The notes under the pieces were generated by a model. It had not been told where the DNA came from. It did not search any database and saw nothing but the letters and a program-made list of their open reading frames with translations. A DNA stretch of 64,000 nt from Trichocladium uniseriatum. Lineage: Eukaryota; Ascomycota; Sordariomycetes; Sordariales; Chaetomiaceae. A program made the position numbers and the translations under genes. Every line of letters starts with the position of its first letter. The first letter of the stretch is position 1. Shown piece by piece: positions 33,434 to 42,665 of this stretch. The stretch covers positions 1-64,000 of the forward strand of contig WOUO01000007.1 in NCBI GenBank assembly GCA_017139535.1. The letters run 5' to 3'.

Positions 33434-35396
33434 TGTAGGTTGGCTTGGATGGCATCTGCTTACAGGTTTACTTTCTTCTTCTTCAGCGAATGTCTTATGA
33501 TACCCAGCCGCAACATTTTGTAACTGAATCTCCAAGCATTAAACGGCATGACGACGCTCTTGCCATGATATTTGACTTCATGAAGGAAGCTAATACGCCG
33601 GCGGCTGTTCTACCCGATGAGTATTCCACAACATGGCACCTAGCGTCGGTAGTATGTGTTGGACTGTTTGGAAACCTAGACTCTCAGATAGTAATAGTCG
33701 TCGGTGATGGACGACACCCTTGAGCTGGAATCGTTGTTCTGTATGCTCTCTGGGAACTTTAGGCTGGGTTCTCTGCTTGAGGAGATTGGTAGGTATGCTG
33801 CATCATGGATATTTCCCTGGGTCAAGGACCACCCCCGGGTTGTCTCACAGTCTTGGGCTAATTCAGTCCGCCCAGTTCGCCAATGCCTAGAGAAACTGGC
33901 TGGGAGGAATGTGGAGGAGAAGAGTCTGACGAAAAGGTTCTAATCAATGGGGTTTGAAGATTAGAATGAGGCAAGAAAAGTCCTGTGATAATGAGTTGTA
34001 GGTGATGTTTTGAGAGCCCCCCCTCCCCCGTTGAGGCGAGTCTGAAGACCAGACTCATACACTCCTATTACATACACCTACCTCACTCATCGTTTCCTTT
34101 GCCTAGCTGCCCCCCTGTTTGAACCAGGGCGCGTCTTCTGCAGTGCTGGTGATGGGGGCACACGTTTGTGTATATGTGGTAGGGGCAATCCGGTGGCAGA
34201 GACACTGCTGACATGTTGGGCCGTACTATGCAGGATTGGTGCTGGACTCCCTTTCCTCCTTGTGGATGCCTTGGGGGTCGTTTGGCCCTGAGCTTGAGTA
34301 ACTAGCAGTAGAGCTCTTGGTACCGTACCCAAGCGGTGAATACCTAGCAGGGACCTAGCTCAAGCCTCCCCATTATTGGATCGATTGTGAGTGGACGATG
34401 GCAGGTACTGTGCAGTCGAGGCACCAGTGGCCTCGCTTTGGTTCTGGGAGACCATCAAGGGGAGTGATGACATCCCACGCCACCTGTAATGGCAAACCTG
34501 AACTGAAGGTTCTCTCAGAAGGGAGCCTGATAAATGAAGAGGAACACTGACGGGCGTTATCAACATCGACTAGATATCCCGCGTGAGAGCGGGTAACCGT
34601 TACTCTTGTACCAAACACGCAGTGAGTCCCGGAGGGCGGCCACATGCCCACCGTGGAAAACTCGGACCGGTTGTTCGCAGGCCAAGCCGGGGGTCTAGGT
34701 GCGAAGCTGCCTGCCTATTTAGGAAATGCACGGCCAGTATCTCCCTTTTTCTGGCCAAATCCGGGTTGAAACGGCGCCCAAATCCCAAACCTGCGGTCTG
34801 GATCAGCAGCCAAGAGATGACGCCAACTCAACTTGGTATCTGGGCTTCGAAAAGAACCAATCCCACGTCGTTTGTGTGACGGAGATGTACCCCACAACGG
34901 CCTCGCACGACCGAGTTCCGAGTTTGTGAATCTGTGGACGCATGATGCAGGCGAATGCGGGGCGAAGTGCCGTTGTGCTAAGATAGATTGTTTGCAATAT
35001 CGGCGGCCGCTGTCAGTGGTCGAAGGCGCATTTTAACCGGCCGGGACAAGAGCAATGGCTAGGGTGTGCAAGTCGGGGTAGTTTCAAACCCGCTTTGGGG
35101 TTTCCGGACCGGCCCGGATCTCAAGCTCCGTACGGAGTAATCCGAGAACAGACTTACTTGGCAAGAAGAGTCGTCTACACAGCAGAGGAGCCCCCATCGA
35201 CGGAACGAGCTCCATGTGGGGGAATATTTGCGTCATTCCAGAGACGGCCGGGTCCAGACCCCACAGGATTTGAGGACTTACAAGGTATAAAACCGAGCTC
35301 TCCCTCATCTCCGCTCCTGGGAAAGGAGAAAGGTCTGCCACCGTCATCACCGAGACACCTGAAAACTCCAGCAAACGGTCCTTTGATCTCGTCAAC
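33434..35396. other. Intergenic 2 kb upstream of the AA9 gene; no gene seen
   Basis: Open frames in this stretch are short and lack protein features. The region right of about 34900 should act as the AA9 promoter and ends with a TATA box. I found no clean cluster of carbon-catabolite or xylanase-regulator sites by eye. Confidence 0.5.
35286..35293 (+). promoter_or_regulatory. TATA box of the AA9 gene
   Basis: TATAAAAC lies about 110 bp upstream of the AA9 start codon, a normal spacing for an inducible, strongly expressed fungal enzyme gene. The strong match makes it one of few obvious core promoters in the window. Confidence 0.6.
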
Positions 35397-36150
35397 ATGT
35401 TATCGACAACCTTCCTCCTTCTTGGCGCCGCCCTCGGCGTCAGCGGCCACTACACGTTCCCCAGGGTTGGGACAGGTTCCGACTGGCAGCATGTCCGCAA
35501 GGCCGACAACTGGCAGAGCAACGGATTTATCGCCGACGTCACCTCTGAGCAGATTCGGTGCTTCCAGGCGACGCACGCCGCAGCTCCCGCCACGCTCACC
35601 GTCGCCGCTGGCTCGACCGTGACCTACTCCAGCAACCCCAGCGTTTTCCACCCTGGTCCCATCCAATTCTACCTCGCCCGCGTTCCCGATGGCCAGGACA
35701 TCAACACGTGGAAGGGCGAGGGAGCTGTGTGGTTCAAGGTCTACCACGAGCAGCCCACCTTTGGCTCGTCGCTTACATGGTCTAGCGGAGGTATGTGATG
35801 GCTGCCCCGGCGAACCTCCCCCCGTATCTCGTGAAAATACCTACTTGCTCACACAAACACAAACAGGCAAGAATTCCTTCTCGGCCCCCATCCCGAAATG
35901 CATCAAGTCCGGGAACTATCTCCTGCGCGCCGAGCACATTGCGTTGCACTCGGCATCGAGCGTAGGGGGTGCCCAGTTTTACGTCTCTTGCGCACAGCTC
36001 AGTGTCACTGGCGGCGGCAGCACCGAGCCGTCAAACAAGGTCTCCTTCCCCGGCGCTTACACGGCGACGGACCCGGGCATCAAGATCAACATCAACTACC
36101 CCATCCCTACGTCGTATCCGAACCCTGGTCCGGCCGTCTTTAGCTGCTGA
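35397..36150 (+). CDS. AA9 lytic polysaccharide monooxygenase, 225 aa, no cellulose-binding module
   Basis: Exons 35397-35790 and 35867-36150 join in frame. The 17-residue signal peptide (MLSTTFLLLGAALGVSG) is followed at once by His18 (HYTFPRVG), the N-terminal copper-binding histidine of the histidine brace. The second copper ligand is the His in VFHPGPIQFYLARVPDG. The axial tyrosine and QFYVSCAQLSV motif lie near residue 180. The RAEHIALHSAS strand and several disulphide cysteines are present. The enzyme oxidatively cleaves crystalline cellulose outside the cell, using copper, an electron donor and peroxide or oxygen. The protein ends just after the catalytic domain (PNPGPAVFSC), so it has no CBM1. 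Regioselectivity cannot be read from sequence alone. Confidence 0.94.
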
Positions 36151-37487
36151 TTGTTGGTGGAAATTAATGATTCACGACTGGAATGAGGGGCACTCCGACT
36201 TGGCTCGCCTCTTGCCTATCATGTGAAAGCAAACCAAGGCGGCGTTGCTGCGTGATTGCTGGGCCTAGCCTCCATCCCGTGCACTGAATAGTGGGTGTAA
36301 ATACAAGTCTCGGGTAGTATATATTACTTGCCGTTATCTTCAAGATTCATCGTATTGTCTTCCTCGTCACAGTCGGCAATATATTGGTGCCTGGCAAATT
36401 GTAAACATCTCAGTGCCTATACGTACATATCATCGTAGTTCTACTTGGCGTGTATGAGTCTGCGAGTAAGCCGAGACAAATTGATTCACACTTACGAAGT
36501 ATTACATGGCCACCGTTGGCTAGTTAGAGCCTTTTCTTGCTGGCGCTGAAACCTTCCGTATCAACGCTGCCATCCATTGATTTGAGCAAGCCGGCAGAAA
36601 AAGTCAGATGTGCTACTGCGCTCAATATGGCAAATCATTACAGCCTAATAGTGTCTCAATAGCTGCCTGGTATTGCGTTTCCCGACGTCCTGACACGGCC
36701 GAGAGTCTCTTTTTAAATACCTATACAATTCCCTCCTCATAGTCAACGCTTTTATTCTCTCCTCTGCTTGGAACTCCGTCCTCTAAGTCCCAGCCCACAT
36801 AAGAAGCAGAGCGCTACGCATCGTTGCCAACATGTCGCCGGGAAAAGACTTGGACCTGGCCTCCCTTGCCTCAGACGCCTCGCTGCTGTACGGAAAGGAT
36901 TCACAGACTACTTCAGGGCCAAAAGAAAAGAAGCTCAGCCTCTTGAGCTGCCTTATAAGTTCCCGGGGAGACGGCAAGACGGTCAAGCCGGGCACGTTGT
37001 TGGCGATGGCTTTTACCATCAGGCAGACCGAAGGAAGGCAGGAGAAAAATGACCTTGTTGAAGGCCTCTACAGGGCGTACCCTACTGTCGGTACACACAC
37101 ACGCCTGACTTGACCACATGTGGCGAAGAGCCTGAAGTGGAGGGGTTAGACATTGTAGAATGTCTTGTTGTCAGCAATGGGCATGCATTTGGAAGTGGCG
37201 TGGGGCTAGGACTGGAAACGTAATCACCACAAGGGCCGAATATGCTTGGGGTGGCCTGGGGTGTTAATCATGATGTGGACTTAGGCTGTTTGAAACATTC
37301 AATACATATCTGGAAAACAACAACTAGTACCACACCATCACCTTCCGAAATCCCCCGTGGCTCCGCGAGATCAGAAGTTATGACTATTGTCCCCTAAATT
37401 TCCCAATGAAGCCACTGAGCCTGCGCTTCGGAGTTACCGAGCCGTCGGTTGCCTCCTGCCATCTTGGCCCATTTTCAATGCTGGTAA
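36151..37487. other. AA9 3' flank and gene-poor sequence
   Basis: About 1.3 kb between the AA9 stop and the stop of the minus-strand proline-rich gene. Left of 36700 I see nothing beyond AT-rich 3' flank. Right of that lies one short candidate gene, listed separately. Confidence 0.5.
36832..37113 (+). CDS. Possible small protein, 93 aa, unknown
   Basis: A short open frame begins CCAACATGTCGCC, a good fungal start context. An AT-rich TTTTAAATACCTATA element lies about 115 bp upstream, followed by a pyrimidine-rich leader. The product (MSPGKDLDLASLASDASLLYGKD...) is hydrophilic, with Lys-rich and Ser-rich patches and no recognised domain, signal or membrane segment. The length is within what chance allows, so this is a weak call. 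Confidence 0.22.
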   Translation: MSPGKDLDLASLASDASLLYGKDSQTTSGPKEKKLSLLSCLISSRGDGKTVKPGTLLAMAFTIRQTEGRQEKNDLVEGLYRAYPTVGTHTRLT

Positions 37488-37898
37488 TCAAGCCGGCGGT
37501 GGTACGGGTGGCGGAGGAAAGCCTGCCGGCGGAGGGGGGGCCGGAACCGGAGGCGGGGGAAATCCAGTACCAGGGGGGACCGGAGGCGGGACGGGCGGAG
37601 GAGGTGGTGGGACAAACGGATAGACAGGAGCTGTAGGTCCCGAGGGAGAGGGCAGCGGAACTGTCGTTCGTCTATAACCCTGGCTGGAATCGCTCGGCTC
37701 GCTGGTGTCGCTAAGTTGGTACGTTGTTGACGAGCCTCGGGAGGAGGTTGACTTTGATGTTGTTGACGAGGTTGACGACGTCTCCCCTGAGATGCGGCGG
37801 CGCATGGCAATGGCAAACCGGAAGATACCAAAGCAGACTAGGAAACCGAGGGCGACGTAGGCCAGCACGATGAGTGCAAGGGCGTCGTTGCTCTTCAT
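37488..37898 (-). CDS. Small single-pass membrane protein with polyproline tail, 136 aa
   Basis: Family not recognised. After a short polar start (MKSNDA), residues 7-31 (LALIVLAYVALGFLVCFGIFRFAIA) form a membrane segment, followed by the stop-transfer cluster MRRR. Then comes a Ser/Thr-rich stretch (about 37-75), and a tail made of PPPP, PVPPPVPPG and FPPPPVPAPPPPAGFPPPPVPPP runs. The topology suggests a lumenal or outside N-terminus and a cytosolic proline-rich tail that could recruit SH3, WW or profilin-type partners; that role is inference. The proline tail is encoded by GC-rich low-complexity DNA (37490-37620), which could also be spliced further. The single-exon model is simple and starts at the only suitable ATG. 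Confidence 0.6.
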   Translation of the reverse strand: MKSNDALALIVLAYVALGFLVCFGIFRFAIAMRRRISGETSSTSSTTSKSTSSRGSSTTYQLSDTSEPSDSSQGYRRTTVPLPSPSGPTAPVYPFVPPPPPPVPPPVPPGTGFPPPPVPAPPPPAGFPPPPVPPPA

Positions 37899-38813
37899 TG
37901 TCTCGAGATACTAGCGAAGAGACTGAGCACAAGGTGTTTGTTAGCAACTGTTTAGAAGGGCGGCAAACGAAGCATCCGAACCTAAAGTAAAACGAATCTG
38001 TATATCTTATGATGGGGATTTATACAGGTGCACAGCTCATACCACCAACTCGAACAGTTAGAATGAGCAGGTGGAATGCAGAAAGCCAGGGGGGGTCAAT
38101 GGTATTAGCCACCGACAGAGACAGTAGTGTGGGTTTTCCACAACCAAAGGTATAACTTGGTATGTAAACAGATCATACCCATTGTCCCCAGGGCAACGTA
38201 GAGTTCCATGCTCTAATGCTGTTTCACAGAGGGTACACAGGAATGGTGTCTTGCTTCTTGTTGTCCGCTCACTTGGTTGGGTAAGGTGGGACTATGAGAA
38301 ACGGTTTCGGGTGGCTGCATGAGATGCAGTTCCGCTGTTCAGCCTCTCCGTAGAATTGCTTTTATTTCCTTGGATCACAGTCACTCGACCCGGCCTCAGG
38401 CGTATATGCTGTGTGCACTTGTTCATGTTGAGGCACAGTTGATGAAGATACCCCGGGAACTTGAAGAGCTTGTTAGACGCTACTGTACATGAAGAGAGAG
38501 ACATGCCCCTCTACCATCCTCCTGATGAATAACGTAACACCGAACTGAACGGGGGTTTGAGAGAGGTTCGGGTCGCCGACAGTGGTCGCAGTGCTGGGCA
38601 AGGGGGCTCGCCAGTCATTGATTGGCTCATCTTGACCCACCACCTCTTCATCCGTCCAACTAATACGGATAGTGACGTGGGGGTCATTTGAGAACTCTTG
38701 CAAACTCGAAAACTCGGGCACAATTTTTACACAAGGACTTCGGAAACCGTTTTTATCCTGAATCACCAATCACACCAGTCATCTAATCAGTCAACCGAGA
38801 CCTGCACACTACC
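37899..38813. other. Divergent promoter region of the proline-rich gene and the bZIP gene
   Basis: About 900 bp. Open frames on the minus strand (38473-38769) show no features. The sequence near 38760-38813 (CACC/TCAATC leader) is the probable bZIP 5' UTR. No other feature recognised. Confidence 0.5.
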
Positions 38814-39744
38814 ATGGCTGACAAGGTACGGAGTCTTGAATTGATTATGAAATCTTGTTTCTTCAAGTCCCAGACTCTAATTGACGTGGCGGATACAGAA
38901 CAAGCAGCAGGACACTTCGTCTGCAGCTCGGATTCGCGACAACCAGCGCCGGTGTCGAGCGCGCCAGCGTGAATTCGTCGATGATCTCAGGGCGAGAATC
39001 CGCGAGTATGAGCGTGCTGGTGTCCAGGCCACGCTCGACATGCGCCGGGCAGCCCGTGCAGTGGCACTCGAGAACTCACGCCTACGGTCCCTGCTCGCCT
39101 CTCGCGGTGTCACACGTGAGCAGGTCGATATGTACCTTGCATCATTTCCGGACAGTGGTAGCGACCAAGGTGTCAACATCCAAGTTGCCCAGACCTCGGG
39201 AGCCTTTCCGGCAATGTACCACGCCCCGCAACAGGCACCCAGCACTCCCTGTGTGGTGGTAGATGCCGATTACACGGCGGTAGCCCATGAGAAACCAAAG
39301 CGTGGCCAACTCCCGTCGAATCCGCCCAGCAATGATAATGCACCCGCCTCGGGATTGGACATGCTTGCTGTTCTTGCTGATGCAAGTGCCCAGCAAACGT
39401 GCTGCGGGCCCACGACCCAATGCTCCCCAGCCGGTGCCCCAGAAGCCCAGAGTCTTCCAGGGTTGACTTTCGGACTAGACGCTATCGGTTCCCTGCGCGG
39501 CAGCGGCAGCAGACCAGCCACTACGACGTCACCAGTAGCCGGACCAGGGGTGCCGGGCGCGACGACATCCCATTTGGAAATGTCATGCACCGCCGCAGCC
39601 CGCATCATGGCCAGTATGTCGTATACGTACCGAGACCGGGACGAAGAGCTAGCCCGAGAAGCTTTGGGGTGCTCTGGGCCCGACGAATGTTTCGTGAAGA
39701 ACACCACCTTGTTTCAACTCCTCGAGGGCTCCGATGTCCTTTGA
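38814..39744 (+). CDS. bZIP transcription factor with cysteine-rich C-terminal part, 285 aa
   Basis: Exon 1 is 12 nt (38814-38825, MADK) and exon 2 is 38899-39744. The basic region ARIRDNQRRCRARQREFVDDL (about residues 12-34) is followed by a leucine-zipper-like helix with regularly spaced hydrophobics (ALENSRLRSLLASRG). This basic region belongs to a filamentous-fungal type (NQRRxRARxxE), not to the Yap type. The rest is disordered, with a Cys cluster (TCCGPTTQC) near residue 165 and C-terminal LGCSGPDECFVKNTTLFQLL. Paired cysteines in a bZIP C-terminus are used by some stress regulators for redox or metalloid sensing; that is inference here. The arsH gene follows in the same orientation about 620 bp downstream. 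Confidence 0.85.
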
Positions 39745-40367
39745 ATCACCTGCAAGTTCGGCGATGGCCTCAAGGAATCGAAGTATAAAACCGGCGATGA
39801 CAGCGGCTCTGAAAAGAACAAGTACCTGCCTGGATACCTAGCCGCGACAGAGTACAGCACATCTAGCGCACCGGGCTCACAGTCAGTGACAGGAGAAGTT
39901 GGCTAGCCGGGAGAAAATGGGCGGTCTTATCCGCGAGACGTGTTGCCCGCGACGGCGCGGCCAATCTCGACCTCATCCAGACTACGACGTGGAGGACGGA
40001 ACCCAAACTTGCCCGTTTGCAGTGCCGGTTCGCCAACAGGGACAAAATTGACCAGCAGAACCCCAAAAACAACGGCAAGCGGAATCTCGACCAACAAAAG
40101 GCGGCTAAGCAAGACGAGTAACTTAAGGCCAATGCCCGATACAGGGATACCTTTATTCACCTCCAAGAGTTCACTCTCCGGAGTCTGGACTTCCAAAGGG
40201 TGGGCCTTCTGGAGTTTTGCACGCCAAGGTGGTAGCCACCAATCATGTGCGAGCAGTGACATTCATCCTGGGGGTTAACTTCAGGGGCTTGTTTGGAATT
40301 GGTCGTTATCTTCTTCCATCAGAAAACCCCTTTGGTCCGTGTTGCCTCTTCTCTCTTCTCATCCCCC
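39745..40367. other. bZIP 3' flank and arsH promoter
   Basis: About 620 bp between tandem plus-strand genes. No TATA box is evident. No repeated short motif that I can assign to the neighbouring bZIP was found by eye. Confidence 0.5.
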
Positions 40368-41446
40368 ATGCTTTCCTCGAAACTCTCGAAAAACTCGCTG
40401 GTTTCCGTTGCCTGGCGCACAGTCTCGTACCAACCTCGACCTCTTGTCCGCGCATATCTGTCAACCATGGGCGATCTAAACAACACGGCGGCAGCCAGGG
40501 AGCACCTGCGACCGGCCGTCGACCAAAAATACCAGTTCCGCTCATTCGCAATCTCCTCTTGCGACGACGACGCGACAATACGCAAGCAGTATCGCCCTTT
40601 TCTCCTGGACGACGACATCCAGGCTTCGGATTGGGTAGCAAAGCTCGAGCTGGCCACGGCGGCTGAGATGGTTGAGAGGGAGATCATCTCACAGGGGAAG
40701 GACAGGCTGAGAGTGCTCGTGCTATATGGGAGTTTGAGAACGCGGTCAGTCTACCTTGAAGAATAGAGTATATTGGGATTGCAAGACCTGACAGTCAGCT
40801 CTAGATCCTACTCAAAGCTTCTCGCCTACGAAGCATCACGAATCCTCTTCCGCCTCGGCTGTGATGTGCGCGTCTACGACCCGTCGGGCCTGCCGGTCAA
40901 GGATGACGAGCAACATGACCATCCAAAAGTCCAAGAACTCCGCGAGCTCAGCAAGTGGAGTGACGGCCACATATGGGTGAGCCCCGAGCAGCATGGAAAC
41001 CTGGTATGTGTGCCGCAAATCACTTGCTTAGTAGCCCCGCAACTAACCAAAATCCCCGTCTGCAGACGGCAGTCTTCAAGAACCAAATCGACTGGGTCCC
41101 GCTCTCGACCGGGGCTGTCCGGCCTACACAGGGCAGGACGCTGGCCATCGCCCAGGTAAACGGGGGCTCGCAGTCCTTCAACGCCGTGAACTCGCTGCGT
41201 ATCCTTGGCCGCTGGATGCGCATGTTTACCATCCCAAACCAGAGCTCCATCCCCAACGCCTGGACGCACTTTACCGACGCCAACGATCCGGCGGAAGGGG
41301 GCAGTCGCCTTAAGCCGAGTTCCAACCGGGCCAGGTTGGTCGACTGTATGGAGGAGTTTGTCAAGTACACCATTGTCATGCGCCCGCATTTCGACCTGTT
41401 TGGGGACCGGTTTAGCGAGAGGGAGGAGAGGAGGCTTGCCAAGTGA
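40368..41446 (+). CDS. arsH: ArsH-type NADPH-dependent FMN reductase, 318 aa, with possible mitochondrial presequence
   Basis: Exons 40368-40744, 40805-41003 and 41066-41446, all in frame. The flavodoxin-like core has the FMN phosphate loop RVLVLYGSLRTRSYSKLLAYEA, followed by LGCDVRVYDPSGLPVKDD, then SDGHIWVSPEQHGNLTAVFKNQIDWVPL and LAIAQVNGGSQSFNAVNSLRILGRWMRM. This is the ArsH family, which reduces quinones or oxidises trivalent organoarsenicals and gives arsenic and oxidative-stress tolerance. Two starts are possible. The usual ArsH start (MGDLNNTAAAREHL) is the ATG at 40467; an in-frame ATG at 40368 adds MLSSKLSKNSLVSVAWRT... and VRAYLST, basic and acid-free, like a mitochondrial targeting peptide. 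The long form is given here; without it the protein is 285 aa. A bZIP gene sits just upstream. Confidence 0.92.
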
Positions 41447-42665
41447 GAGCCGACGGGCTTTCTCATTACGACACTGGTAATCAACTAGACTAGGAACCCA
41501 TAGAATCTGCACCGACATTGCTTTAATAGACCTCTCTGCAAAGGGAGTTCGCGTGTATAACCCCACCGTAGAACTCGAAGTAAGGGTGAGCCCCTTCGTC
41601 ACGGCGTGTCGACCACCGATGCTGGCTGTCGCTCAGACCGGTGCCAATGGTGAGCTGTTGTTGTATTCAGTTCAGGCACTGGAGATGAGGGGCGGTGCTT
41701 GCGGCGGTTATCCACAAAGCAGAAGGCGGTCTCTGAAGAATGAGGACGTACCGGGATTACCCGTAGATCACAAGTTCCGATCCTTCATCTTGGGGACTTG
41801 GTGCCGTTGGGAGCCGCTGGAGCCGGCCCTGAATGGGGGTTGAACTGAAGCGCCTGCAGGCTGCGATACCGGCATCCCGACTTCGGTTTGTCAAGTCTGA
41901 GGAGCTAAGTGCTACTTCCGCACCACTAAACCAAAGAATAGTAGAACATACATCTCACTTGCCGGTGTCGGCAGCACCCCTCTGCAGACTCGGGCACGAG
42001 CCTTGAAGTGATATGGCGTGGTCGGACAATGGAACCACACTCGGTCTCGACCTCGGATTTGGTCTGACAGTCTCGGCGTCGAACCTTGCATGTCATCCTC
42101 AGGCTCCATTTCGGTGAACCAATCCAGGCAGGCCAGGTTGTGGCTGTGGAACATTGGGGGCTGCATCCGCAATCCTTCCCGCTCGGATTGTTGCTGCCTG
42201 CTGCCCTGCAACCCCCCAGTTCCGAGTAACGTTGGTTACCTCTCTGCCCTCGTCGGTTGATATTCCGCATTCTCTCTCATTGGTTGGCGAAAATTGCGGC
42301 AACGAGGTTGGGTGAGGGACACTGTCCCCGCCTCGGGTCCGGGAGAAGGTTCGGGAGGATCACGGAGGGTGACGAAAAAAGAATTGGCGCGCATTGGGAG
42401 CCGGGAGACTTCAATTCATTGGGGGTCGTCCACGGTTGATCGAACAAGAAGATAGGTAGACAGCTCTCGGCCACATTGATTACCCCGACAGTGTGGTATT
42501 GAAACAAACTGAAATGTACTTTTTGATTCCACCGTATGCAAATCTTTTGAGCCATCAAGGCCGACGGATTTCATGGCGGTGCAACCTTGACGCAAGCGGA
42601 GTGACCCCCATTTTGAATGTTATCCAATAACACAACATCTCGCCAGCTGGTGCCCATGCGCGCCA
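41447..42665. other. Convergent 3' flanks; 1.2 kb without genes
   Basis: This lies between the arsH stop and the stop of the minus-strand Clr5 gene. A tRNA-like minus-strand stretch near 41790-41940 was examined and rejected. No other feature recognised. Confidence 0.5.

Noticed and set aside
34110..34145. GCCCTGGTTCAAACAGGGGGG hairpin resembling a T-arm
   Set aside because: The stem pairs, but loop register is wrong for a tRNA and no remaining tRNA arms are present.
41790..41940. Minus-strand stretch with TTGGTTTAGTGG and GTTCAACCC resembling tRNA A and B boxes
   Set aside because: T stem positions do not pair (TTCAG against CCCAT) and no seven-base acceptor stem can be formed.
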